DNA of 64,000 nt from Nemertoderma westbladi (Eukaryota; Xenacoelomorpha; Nemertodermatida; Nemertodermatidae), in the NCBI GenBank assembly GCA_032718475.1, contig JAUCBJ010000678.1, positions 1 to 64,000 on the forward strand, in the 5' to 3' direction. A program made the translations under genes and the position numbers. The notes under the pieces are model-generated. The model ran no database searches and was not told the origin of the DNA. It worked only from the letters and a program-made list of their open reading frames with translations. Position 1 is the stretch's first letter. Every line of letters begins with the position of its first letter. Below are positions 53,551-64,000 of the stretch, piece after piece.

Positions 53551-54306
53551 GGACCAGTAAGAAGTGCACAGCACACATGCAGACTGAAGACAGGTAGGCC
53601 TACTTAAAGCTAAGTGATTTAAAGAGTGTGGCTGCCGCTACCTAATGGCAAATAAACATTGCAGGTCCAGGTTGAGTGACAGATTATGTCCTTCAGCCCC
53701 GGGATGCGCCACAGCGCTTGTTTTTTTTGTACTAACTGACACTGGCCGCCCGGTTGCACTCGCAGACACGTGGTTTGACTAACTCGCACTAGGTTAGACT
53801 TGTGGGCACTTGGCTGCATATGGTTAACTATATAATGGCCCCGAAACAGCGAAAGTAAAGGTATATTATATGGTAATAAATTCACAAAGAAGGACAGACA
53901 GACTGGACACGACGGTTTTCAATATCTGTGCGAATGTTTATTCCCTTAGCATTCTCATTGCTGGTGCTGCTTCTATCAGTCTATACTATACTACTGTATG
54001 TTAGTGCCATATACTGTAGCAACCAACAACATTCTATAGCCAGGTTGATAGAAAAACAGTTCAAAAATAAATCACGGTTGGTTAGTTTTCCAAGAGGCGC
54101 CAAGAAGAGTTAACTGGTTAATACAGTAGGTACTGCACTGCTGGCGCATCCCAGGGCTGGCGGACACCGGCTGTCACTCATCTGGACCTGTCCTGCATTG
54201 TTTATTTGACATAATGTAGCGGCAGCCACACTCTTTAAATCACTTAGCTTTAAGTAGGCCTACCTGTCTTCAGTCTGCATGTGTGTTGTGCACTTCTTAC
54301 TGGTCC
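53551..54306. mobile_element. Terminal-inverted-repeat element (756 bp)
   Basis: Ends GGACCAGTAAGAAGTGCACA and its reverse complement. The arms match for about 90 bp almost perfectly and more loosely for about 160 bp (GCCACACTCTTTAAATCACT side). No transposase and no clear target duplication. The tip resembles the 20-bp satellite unit. Confidence 0.85.
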
Positions 54307-55262
54307 GCAATGCGCCAATGCCTAATCTCTAAAATCACATGCGGATTATTCTCCATATACAGTAGGAATCCAATCTATTACATACGCGTATGTACATACG
54401 GATACGGCAAATGCATACGGATAAGGATACGGATACGGCGAAAAGTTATACCCAAATATCAATGTGTAGAGACCTTTCTAGCAATGTTGTTCCTGAACAA
54501 CACTATGCAGCAAAAGGTTAAATTAGCTGTAAAAATTAATACTATGTTAACAAATAGTTGCACAATAATTCAATTCATTTTAATTATATTTACTCATTTT
54601 TACAGGCGATATACAGTATACAATATTTATTATATACATATACATTATCAATATATAGGCACCAATAATAAACTATTAATATGTTTAGTCATTTACTCGA
54701 CCCGAAATGGAAGTATTATACAGTAGTATAGATTCTTAATATAATTACTTAACAATATTAATTTAATAATTAAGACTTGTAATAAAATTATGTAAGTTTT
54801 AAATGTTCTAAACCTACACGCCTTTCATCAGTTTTGTCGCGCTGTATATTATTAAAAAATATATTAACAATGGTATGGCAGTATGGTGCAATATATCTAC
54901 AAGATGCTTATGGTCATCACAAAAAGAATTATCCTCAGAGTGGTACAGTATTATAGCCCATAAGTCTTTTAAAAAAATTATTGCTAACTGTCGTGCAGGA
55001 AATGTATCTTACAACCTCTAGACTTTCACCCTGCTGCCCTGAGTTTATGATTCTAGAATTGTGGTTTTTAAACAGCGTACAGCACTGTCAAATTCATGAA
55101 ATGATTCGACTTTCTTGTGGGCATCCGGCTTAATCGAATCCTCATCCCAGAAATCGATTTCGTTATGAAGGAGATTGCGTAAACGGGAAATACGTAATCG
55201 AGTAATGAAACAAAAAATTGTCCGCCGCTCATTTGGCTATATTGTGAATATTTACTATTAGT
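54307..55262. other. AT-rich intergenic stretch
   Basis: A short GGATACGG-type repeat at about 54390-54440. No gene seen. Confidence 0.5.
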
Positions 55263-55267
55263 ATATA

Positions 55268-57240
55268 CTATTACTACTACTACTAGGTCGAGCGAACTCG
55301 GACAGTGGAAATGAGATCCTTCCAGGCTTCCCGATTCTCCATAGTTGTCGCAATTTCGTTTCTCCCAAGTTCAGTATCCCTTTCAAGTTGATCTATATAT
55401 GTTATGGCCGGTCGTCCACGACTACGCTTTCCATGAGTTGGTTGCCAGAGAAGTAGATCTGGTATGACCTCGTCTTTACTTCGCCAGCAGTGCCCACTGA
55501 ATCTTAATCTGCGTTCACGGAGGGTGGTTGATACAGGTGGTATTGTACCATAAAGTTCGGCGTTTGTCATGTGTTGTCTCCAGCTGATGTTTAGGGCTGC
55601 CCTTAGTAGTCTTGTGTAGCAACCATCATTTCGTTGTTCAAGTGATTTAGTCAGTGTCCAGGTCTCACCCCCGTATAAAAATACACTTTCCACTGTGGCT
55701 CGAAATAACTTAGTCTTCAGGTGCTTGGAGAGATCTGATTTCCAGATGGTATCCATTTTTGATAGAGCTATCCAAGCCTTTGCTTTCCTAACTTCTATGT
55801 CCTTTTTGCTACTCTCTATCCATGATCCAAGGTACTGGAAGTCATCGACCTTCCTTAGTTGATTATTATCAATGGTTGTCAAGTTTCCATCAACATTAAA
55901 GGTCATGAATTCGGTCTTTGTAGCATTTATATAGAATCCAACCTCTTTAGCAGCCCTCTCCACTTTATTTAGTAGAAGCTGTGCATATGCTAGCGTATTA
56001 GAGAGCAGGGCGATGTCATCCGCAAAGTCGGTGTCTGTGACTGTAGTTGCCGGATATCTACTACTTCTGCGTTCTTGAAGTGTGAATCCCAGATCTTCAC
56101 CCTTTGTGGCCGTCCTCATTGCGTAATCCAGCACAATTACAAATAGTAATGGTGCTAATGTGTCACCTTGCAGTACGCCAGCCAGGATTGAGAAAAACTC
56201 AGTTTCACCATCTGGTGAGAGTACCTGCGCTTCTGTGTCACAATATAACAATCCAATGCCAGCAACAATTACTTCTGGTATTCCATAAGCTCTTAGGATT
56301 TCAAGCATTTTACCTCTATGGATGGAGTCGAATGCTTTCTTGAAGTCCACAAAAGTCATGACTGCGGGGAGATTCTTTGACTTAATTCCTTCAATCAGTC
56401 TCCGTAGTGCAAGTATCTGAGCTATTGTTGATCTACTTGGTCGAAATCCGTTTTGGCTCTTACGCAGTAGTGTCTCTATGTGAGGCCTAATCCTATATAG
56501 AATCATTTTATTGTAGATTTTGGCAGCTACCACAAGCAGACAGATCCCACGATAGTTTGTTGGTATGCCGAGGTCTCCTTTCTTGGGGAGAGGCTTTAGT
56601 TGACCTTTCGTCCAAATTGGTGGTGGCTTTTCCCCTTTTAACATCCGGTTGCAAACATTCAATAATGGTCTGTTTAGCACTCCGGTTTTCCATACCTCCG
56701 CAGGGATTTCATCTAATCCACTCGCTTTATTATTGGACATGCTTTTAATGCTTCTTTGGAGTTCAGCAGGTGTGAAGACCCCTGTTTCTATAGGTAGTGT
56801 CTTGTCATATATTTTCCTTGTAGGGCTGACCTCGATGTTTGGTGGCTGCCCAAGCCCAAGCAAGTTGCTGAAGTGATTTTTCCACTTCCCAACACGTTCT
56901 TCAGGACTATCGGCTTTGAGGCGCCCCTTTGCACAACTTTTCCGACCAGATACCTCATTTACAGTTTGCCAGGTAAGTCTTGATTGTTGCTGTATATGTG
57001 AGCAGTTGTAATTGCTTCAGTTTTATCCTGTATGTACTTTTCCTGGCTGATGTTGTAGGCCAATTTAAGATCGTCCTTAGCTTTCTCAACCTTGTTAATG
57101 TTTTCAGTTGTTGGTTGTTCGGTTTTAACTTTGTAGGCTATCTTAAGATCTTCTCTCTTACAAGTAACCTCAGAGTTTTGCCATGGCACATACTGTTTTC
57201 GTTTGGGTTTCTGGGGGATATGCCTCTTAGCTGATTCCTT
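55268..57240 (-). mobile_element. 5'-truncated non-LTR retrotransposon (RTE-like LINE)
   Basis: The minus-strand ORF 56863-55283 (526 codons) carries the RT domain: NNKASGLDEIPAEVWK, LKPLPKKGD, NYRGICLL, FVDFKKAFDSIHR, GVLQGDTLAPLLFVIVLDY and the catalytic box FADDIALLS. A conserved C-terminus follows (LYGGETWTLTKSLEQR, RRLRFSGHCWRSKDE). Coding continues upstream to about 57240 in another frame after a frameshift near 57000. The endonuclease is missing. The stop codon is followed at once by a TAGTAGTAGTAATAG tail, with almost no 3' UTR, as in RTE elements. It is inactive. Confidence 0.85.
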
Positions 57241-57426
57241 GTGGGCTGTTATTATATTCTGGTATACAAATATTTGTCTATATTTGTGAATATTTCAATT
57301 CGAGAGGGTCCGAACTTAATCTAAATGTTAAAACATACTGAAATCCTTCAGCAAATAAATCAACATCAATCAATAAATCAAATCTACTTAGCCACGCAGC
57401 GTTTTAATGAAGGCATCTCGACTACA

Positions 57427-57800
57427 AAAAAAAGACCCAAGACCCGAATAATAAAGACCGGTACAAACAAAACACAAGAGTTAACTTTTCGTTTATTGTT
57501 TTGGTTCCACCAACACGCCTCTGTAACCTGCTCCTTTACTAACCTGCTCCTTTAAATGGCAATGGGACCTAATGCTCTTAGGGACCTAACGCTCTTTGGG
57601 ACGTACAGACGTAAGGCGACTTTAACTCTTTGTTTTGTACAGGTCCCAAAGAGCGTTAGGTGCCATTGCCATCTAAAGGAGCAGGTTAGTAAAGGAGTAG
57701 GTTACAGAGGCGTGTTTGGGGAACCAAAACAATAAACGAAAGTTAACACATGTTACAATAATTATGCAGGTCTTTATTATTTGGGTCTTTGTTTTGTATT
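57427..57800. mobile_element. Foldback/MITE-like element
   Basis: Two inverted layers: an inner pair 57480-57596 and 57641-57747 (GTTAAC..CGTTTATTGTTTTGGTT and its complement, then CCTGCTCCTTTA), and an outer pair at about 57427-57463 and 57766-57800 (AAAGACC, GTCTTTATTATT). The inner arm sequence recurs elsewhere in the window. Confidence 0.8.
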
Positions 57801-58254
57801 CACCCGTTATTAGTGTGTTCCCGCGCCAGCTATCATCCTATAGTCAGATAGTAGGCCATGAGTGCAGGCAGACAGGTGTCCGTACCACGTTACCGGTACC
57901 TGGAACCTTTACCTGTTTCGTTTATTTTTTATTTGATACCTGACTACCGGTACCTTCTGACACCAGACACTGACCTTGCAGCCATCAGGCAGTCAAGCCA
58001 TATTCCAGTAGGCCTATTCAGTAGGCAAGTACAGAAGTAGGCCTATACTGCTATACTGCTATAGCTATTGCGCAGGTATTTCAATTCTGAAACTTTTGAA
58101 TACCGTAGGCCTAATTTACAATAATTATATTTGAACGAACGGTGAAACCATCGTATCACCACAGCACCACGAAACATTAGGCTACAGGATAGCATTAGCC
58201 TACCGCCGTTACCGGCTGACTGGCTGACTGGTCTGCCGGTAGGTACACAAAAAC
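57801..58254 (+). promoter_or_regulatory. Upstream region of the ZDHHC13/17-like gene
   Basis: 454 bp without a credible ORF. It contains several CCGGTA sites and TAGGCCTA sites. Presumably promoter and 5' UTR; no core element is identified. Confidence 0.35.
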
Positions 58255-58583
58255 ATGAGTTTAAGCCACGTGGATTATCCAAGACAACCCACCGGTACGA
58301 CCGTTATAACATCAGCAACGATACAGAATGACGCTAATGGAATTGTCCCGCGGCAGGTCACCCTACACGAGGCGGTACAGATTTCCTCTTACGACGAGAT
58401 TTCGACCATCATATCGGAGAATCCGGCCGCGATTAACTCTAAGGAATGGGCCGGACTGACCCCCCTTCACAGGATCTGTCTGCGTGCTGATCCGGCTATC
58501 TACGATTTATTATTATCCAATGGTGCGTCGCCAGATATACCAAATAATGCCGGGGAAACTCCAATGCACTTCGCCGCTAGGAG
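58255..58583 (+). CDS. ZDHHC13/17-like exon 1
   Basis: Starts at ATG 58255 (context AACATGAG). 109 codons plus two bases, ending GCTAGGAG before donor GTGTGT. Two ankyrin repeats are complete or begun. Confidence 0.75.
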
Positions 58584-61500
58584 GTGTGTTTGTGTTAGCA
58601 TTAGCATTTATCAGTTTATAGTTAGCATTAACTGTTAACTATAGGCCTATTATTAATACAGGGTAGGCCCTACTACTGAAGGCTACGAATACGAGCGATA
58701 CTACCGATAAGGGAATTTCCGGATTGGGGGGCAGGGGCACTGAACAGTCGGGGAGAAGTTCAAATTTCAACTGAGTTGAAATTTAAAACTTTTTTTTTTA
58801 AATTCAACTTTTAAGTTGTAAATTCAACTGTAAAATGGCCGGAGGCCCAGAAGGGTCCAAAGACATTACAGAAGGGGTGTTTTTATTGTTTTTATGGGTG
58901 TAACTCGAAAAATCAACCCTCATTACAGATGGAATAAAAACTTTCACCGTCGGGATTACATTTTTTAAAAACATTTTAAGTGATTACATTTGCAAATTAG
59001 CTGAAATACTACAGGAATTTATTAGATGTATTAAATTACCGCTATATCTGTATATGTCATAATTATTAGGCCTATACAATGGAATACCAGTAATGGATTC
59101 CAATTCTATATTTCAGTATTTCCAAACCTACTCCAAAAGTTGAATTTTAAAAAAAAGTTGAATTTTAAACCCTTCTCCAAAAGTTGAATTTTAATAAAAA
59201 GTTGAATTTTAAAAATAATGTTGAAATTTCAACTCAGTTGAAAATAGAACTTCTCCCCGACTGCTGAAATCTGAAAGGCTAAAAAACGCATGTGTCTAAA
59301 ACACTGGTCTGGTGGGAAAACACTTAGAAAATAATATTTTTCTCAAATTTCCCGGTTGCCTTGCAGCCTTGGGAAAATATAGGAAATTTTTTTTCACAAT
59401 CTTTATCCTACCTAGCCTTATTCAAACTTTAGGCCTACCTAGCCTTATTCAAAAATTGTTTTCGAATAGGGGCCTATTGATTACCAGTACTGCATCGTAC
59501 CTCTATGTATGAAAATACTCCTGTACTCTAATATTTTTCTCAAATTTCCCGGTCTCCTCGGGGAAATAGCGGGAAAAAAAACGGGAAAAATTTTCCCAAA
59601 AATTGTAAAGATTTTAGATAAACATGGTTTTCTCAAATCTCAATCAATATTTTTATAGTTCTAATAGGCCTACATAATAGCATAATCCTGTAATCATAGA
59701 ACGGCTATAATAATAGAAATACCGGCACGAGTATTAAACATTACAAAGCATGCAAATTAATTGCACTATTTTTTTGAGGGAGGGAGAGCAGGTTTCTAGA
59801 CAGGCTTTTCTAACCAAAACAATAAACGGCCACTTTACCAATTGTGGGAAAGGAGCGGGTTGCAGAGGCGGGCTTTTCTAACCAAAACAATAAACTGATA
59901 AACGATCACTTTACAAAATTCCAAAACAATAAACAGCCACTTTAATAACAATTGAGGGAAAGGAGCAGGTTAGGCCTACAGAGGCGGGCTTTTCAAACCA
60001 AAACAATAAACGATGACTTTACTAATTGAGGGAAACCATAGCTGCATAGGCCTATGGTCATGCAGTCGGTAGAAAAAATGTTAATGAAAAAAAATTGTAA
60101 AAAGCGTTTCATAAATAAGCAAGCGGTATATACTGATATATATAGGCCTATATATCAGTAAATATATAAGTGTTTTAAGGGAAGCTGGGAAGGTCAGACG
60201 GTCCCCAAAGTAACAGTACCCGCAGTAGTTATTACAGTACCGGTTGGCCTACTGCAGCCAACATGAGTCTGTCAGTCTGTGGTCTGAGAATACATCTAAT
60301 GGAAGCTGTTCTCAGGATGTGTTTATACACCTGTACAGTACAACAATGTGTTATCTCCACCTGATGTTTAGGGCTGCCCTTAGCAGCTTAGTACCGGTAG
60401 TCTTGTGTAGCAACCATAAATTCGTTGTTCAAGTGATTTCAACAGTGTCCAGGGCTCACCCACTTATAAAAGTAAACTTTCCACTGTGGCTCGAAAGAAC
60501 TTAGTCTTCAGGTGCCTGGAGAGGTCTGATTTCCAGATGCTACCCAACCTACCAAAGCAGCCAAGCCTTTGCTTTCCTAACTTCTGTCTTTTTTGCTACT
60601 CTCTATTCATGACCGAAGGTAATGAAAGTCGTCAACCTTCCTTAGTTGATCAATTGTGGTCAAGTTTCCATCAACATTAACATTTAAAGTCAAGAATTCG
60701 GTATTGGTAGCATTTATTTGCAATCCAACTCCAACCTCCTTCCTTAGCAGCCTCTCTACTAGGCCTATTTTATTCAGTAGAACCTGTGCATCTGCTAGCG
60801 TATTAGAGAGCAGTGCGATGTGTGAATCCCATATTTTCACCCGTTCTGGCCGTCCTCATTTTTAATCCGGTATATACAATTACAATTAGTAATGGCGCAA
60901 TGTGTCACTTTACAGTACACCAGCCAGGATTGAGAAGAACTCAGTTTCACCATCTGGTGAGAGTACCTGAGCTTCTGTGTCACATTAGAACAAACCGATG
61001 CTAGCGACAATTACTTCTGGTATTCATAAGCTCTTAGGATTTGCAGCATTTTAACTCTATGGATTGAGTCCAATGCTTTTTGAAATCCACAAATGTCAGG
61101 ACTCCGGGACATTATTTGTTACTTGTCTCCATAGCGCAAGTATCTGAGCTATTAATTGTTCATCTATTTGGTCGAAATCCGGTTTAGCTCTTGCACAGCC
61201 GTTTCTCTATGTGAGGCCTAATTCTTTAGTGAAGAATCATCTTGTATATTTTGGCAGCTACCACAAGCAGACAGATCCCACGATAGTTTGTTGGTATAAC
61301 GAAGTCTTCTTGGGGAGAGGCTTTAGTTGAGAAGTCCCCTGTTTCTATAGGTAGCGTCTTGTCATATATTTTCCTTGTAGGGCTGACCTCGATGTTAGGT
61401 GGCTGCCCGAGCAAGTTGCTGAAGTTATATTTCCATTTCCCAACATGTTCTTCAGGACTATCGGCTTAGAGGCGCCCCTTTGCACAACTTTTCCAACCAG

Positions 61501-63076
61501 ATACCTCATTCACAGTTTGCCAGGTAAGTCTTGTTTGTTGCTGTATGTGAGCAGTTGTAATTGCTTCAATTTTATCATGAATGTACTTTTCCTGGCTGAT
61601 GTTGTAGGCCAATTTAAGATCGTCCTTAGCTTTCTCAACCTTGTGGATGTTTTCGGTTGTTGGTTGTTCGGTTTTTACTTTGTAGGCTATTTTGAGATCT
61701 TCTCTCTTACATGGCACATACTGTTTTCGATTTGGTTTTTGGGGATTATTAGTATTGATAATTAATAATAATAAGTGAATTGTCATATTATTTAGAGCAT
61801 TATCATATTGTCTTATTTACATTGTATATTTAGTATTGATAATTAATTAGTGTACTTTTTAGTATTACTACTTAAGTACCGATACCAAGGCGTCCTTTAA
61901 TACAGGCCATGCAGCCGAGACTTGACCGGTACTGGTCAGCTAGTACTATCCATTGGGTCTATTGCCGTTATTAATCACTATAATTATATAATATATGAGC
62001 TACCAACTAATCTGTTTATTTTCTAGAGGCCTCCCGAATCTGTTACACAAACTAACTTCCCGGTCCACCAAGGTGGACGTTGTAGATTCTCAAGGCTGCA
62101 GTTTGGTGCACTTCGCCGCCCAAGGCGGGAAGTTACACATGTTGCAATATGTTATACAAGTACTGAAACTAGACGTGCATTTACCTGACCATCACGGTTT
62201 GTCGAGTTACAATTAATATAGTTTTTTATAATTGATATAAACTAATCTAACTAACCATGGATTTATATATTTCTTTTTTAATTAGAGGCTGTTTATTTGA
62301 AACTCCTTGTAAATATCTTGTTATAGCAAAAGCAGTTTGATAACAGTGCAATTAAATCAGACTAAATATCAAATGAAAATGTTAGCCTATTTATATTTTG
62401 TTCACCTTTTAAATCCAATTAATCCAATAGCTGTATAAATATATTTTAATAATTAATATTCATGAAAACTGTAATTTATATTTAGATTAATTATTCACAG
62501 GAGCTACTTGTTTGCACGTAACGGCTAACCACGGCCACTCCGATCTCTGCGAATACCTCCTGATAAACTTCCCGCAACTATCCCGAATTCCCGATATATA
62601 CGGTCGCACCGCGCTCCACCTAGCGGCCGCCCTCGGTAACGCAACGCTCTGCTACACGCTGGTCCGACTGGGCGGGGGCCGTGCAGCCCTGACCACCACG
62701 GACACTGAGGGTCGCACCGCGTTGGACTGGTCGCGGACCGGAACCACCTTCCGGCACCGAGAAACCGCCACCTTTCTAGAATCGGCCACGACCCCAACCC
62801 TCCCCTCCCGACTGCTTCACTCGCCCTCCTCCAAGTACCTATGGCTCGCTCTCTTCCCGTTCCTCTCCTTCGCTTTCGTACAATTTCTCGCCCACGCACT
62901 GCCGCTGTGTAACCTCGTCGTCGCTCTACTGGGCACCACCGCTATTGTTTACTTGGTATCCCGGCAACCACACCGCATTATGGATTGGAGTCTCCTACCC
63001 AACCCCATTCATCGTTCTGCATTCGCTTCCGGTCTCTTTTACACGTCCATATGCTGCTTCTTTATAATTCTACCAA
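58255..63076 (+). CDS. Ankyrin-repeat palmitoyltransferase of the ZDHHC13/17 type (first 3 exons, continues past window)
   Basis: Exons 58255-58583, 62027-62196 and 62501-63076 join in phase to about 357 codons. They encode tandem ankyrin repeats (GLTPLHRICLRADPAIYDLLL, GETPMHFAAR, GCSLVHFAAQGG, GATCLHVTANHG, GRTALHLAAALGN, GRTALDWSR). These are followed by two or three membrane segments (YLWLALFPFLSFAFVQFL, VVALLGTTAIVYLV, FYTSICCFFIIL). Repeats followed by membrane helices are the layout of Golgi HIP14-type enzymes, which attach palmitate to proteins. The DHHC catalytic domain would lie downstream, outside the window, so the family call is provisional. Confidence 0.75.
58745..59263. mobile_element. 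MITE with 5-bp target duplication in ZDHHC13/17-like intron 1
   Basis: 519 bp, flanked on both sides by CTGAA (58740-58744 and 59264-59268). The terminal inverted repeat begins CAGTCGGGGAGAAGTTC. Inside are several copies of TTGAATTTTAA-like inverted blocks. No ORF. Confidence 0.88.
59800..60030. repeat. Dispersed repeat cluster (about three units)
   Basis: Units share AACCAAAACAATAAACG, then ACTTTAC, then GGGAAAGGAGC.GGTT and CAGAGGCGGGCTTTTC. The same module, in either orientation, is the arm of the foldback at 57480-57747 and occurs near 42913 and 44880 in the hAT-like copies. Confidence 0.75.
60340..61745 (-). mobile_element. Second fragment of the same RTE-like LINE, decayed
   Basis: Aligns with about 55570-57200 but with many indels and an internal deletion near 61320-61340. 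Open pieces at 60840-60607 and 61414-61226 show the DIALLSNTLA and PTNYRGICLLV blocks in different frames. It lies in intron 1 of the ZDHHC13/17-like gene on the opposite strand. Confidence 0.85.
62027..62196 (+). CDS. ZDHHC13/17-like exon 2
   Basis: 170 bases from acceptor TTATTTTCTAG to donor G|GTTTGT. It completes Arg (AG|A) and encodes GLPNLLHKLTSR to LPDHHG, including the ankyrin motif GCSLVHFAAQGG. Confidence 0.75.
62501..63076 (+). CDS. ZDHHC13/17-like exon 3
   Basis: From acceptor TTATTCACAG to donor CCAA|GTAAGT. It holds the last ankyrin repeats and the first membrane segments. The codon split at the 3' end is phase 1, so the next exon lies beyond the window. Confidence 0.75.
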
Positions 63077-64000
63077 GTAAGTAGAATAACTACAGAATAA
63101 CTACAGAGTTAGTAGAATAAATACAGAGTTAGTAGAATAACTACAGAGTTAGTAGAATAACTACAGAGTTAGTAGAATAAATACAGAGTTAGTAGAATAA
63201 CTACAGAGCTAGTAGAATAAATACAGAGTTAGTAGAATAACTACAGAGTTAGTAGAATAACTACAGAGTTAGTAGAATAAATACAGAGTTAGTAGAATAA
63301 ATACAGAGTTAGTAGAATAACTACAGAGCTAGTAGAATAAATACAGAGTTAGTAGAATAACTACAGAGTTAGTAGAATAACTACAGAGTTAGTATAATAA
63401 CTACAGAGTTAGTAGAATAAATACAGAGTTAGTAGAATAACTACAGAGTTAGTAGAATAACTACAGAGTTAGTAGAATAACTACAGAGTTAGTAGAATAA
63501 CTACAGAGTTAGTAGAATAACTACAGAGTTAGTAGAATAAATACAGAGTTAGTAGAATAACTACAGAGTTAGTAGAATAACTACAGAGTTAGTAGAATAA
63601 CTACAGAGTTAGTAGAATAACTACAGAATTAGTAGAATAACTACAGAGTTAGTAGAATAAATACAGAGTTAGTAGAATAACTACAGAGTTAGTAGAATAA
63701 CTACAGAATTAGTAGAATAACTACAGAGTTAGTAGAATAACTACAGAGTTAGTAGAATAACTACAGAGTTAGTAGAATAACTACACAGAGTTAGTAGAAT
63801 AACTACGGAGTTAGTAGTGTAACTACAGAGTTAGTAGAATAACTACAGAGTTAGTAGAATAACTACAGAGTTAGTATAATAACTACAGAGTTAGTAGAAT
63901 AACTACAGAGTTAGTAGAATAACTACAGAATTAGTAGAATAACTACAGAGTTAGTAGAATAAATGCAGAGTTAGTAGAATAACTACAGAGTTAGTAGAAT
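63077..64000 (+). repeat. 20-bp minisatellite beginning at the exon 3 donor (46 or more units)
   Basis: The unit TTAGTAGAATAACTACAGAG, with a variant AATAAATACAG, runs to the window end. The donor itself, GTAAGTAGAATAACTACAG, is the first unit with one substitution (GTAAGT versus GTTAGT). Each unit also has a CTACAG acceptor-like step. Confidence 0.95.

Overview
This window is animal nuclear DNA. It has spliceosomal introns with AT-rich noncoding sequence, BEL/Pao LTR retroelements (a metazoan family), a Tudor-domain DEAH helicase of the TDRD9/Spindle-E type (animal piRNA pathway), and the start of an ankyrin-repeat membrane protein of the ZDHHC13/17 type. The phylum cannot be fixed from the sequence; an invertebrate with a compact gene structure and very repeat-rich introns is the best guess.

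Bases 1-27403 are two BEL/Pao retrotransposons in tandem on the minus strand, arranged LTR - internal A - LTR - internal B - LTR. Element A (about 1-12270) has lost most of pol, but its two LTRs differ at only one position over the 1156 bp that can be compared. It also carries a perfect 59-bp inverted duplication inside gag. Element B (about 12271-27403) keeps gag, protease, RT, RNase H and integrase, but has nonsense codons and frameshifts, and a truncated Ty3/gypsy element is nested in its RT region.

Bases 27770-47606 hold a complete eight-exon TDRD9-like gene (plus strand, about 1347 aa). The exons join in phase through all the helicase motifs, the HA2/OB region and the Tudor domain. Intron 6 is 11.1 kb and consists almost wholly of a 28-bp tandem repeat that begins exactly at the exon 6 splice donor. 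Each unit carries both a GTAAGT donor and ATACTTAC, the same letters as the 5' end of U1 snRNA, so each unit can fold on itself. Two near-identical copies of a hAT-like non-autonomous transposon lie inside the array.

Bases 47607-58254 are intergenic: a 15-bp satellite (about 70 units) just after the TDRD9 stop, a 20-bp satellite (about 136 units), a terminal-inverted-repeat element whose tip matches the 20-bp satellite, a 5'-truncated RTE-like LINE, and a foldback element. From 58255 to the window end are the first three exons of the ZDHHC13/17-like gene (plus strand). Its first intron holds a MITE, a dispersed repeat cluster and a second LINE fragment, and its third intron begins with a 20-bp tandem repeat that again starts at the splice donor.

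The recurring theme is that three separate introns carry tandem repeats whose unit contains the adjoining splice junction: the acceptor in TDRD9 intron 1, the donor in TDRD9 intron 6, and the donor in the ankyrin gene. This splice-junction-seeded repeat growth, and above all the U1-like self-pairing array in a piRNA-pathway gene, is the most unusual signal in the window.
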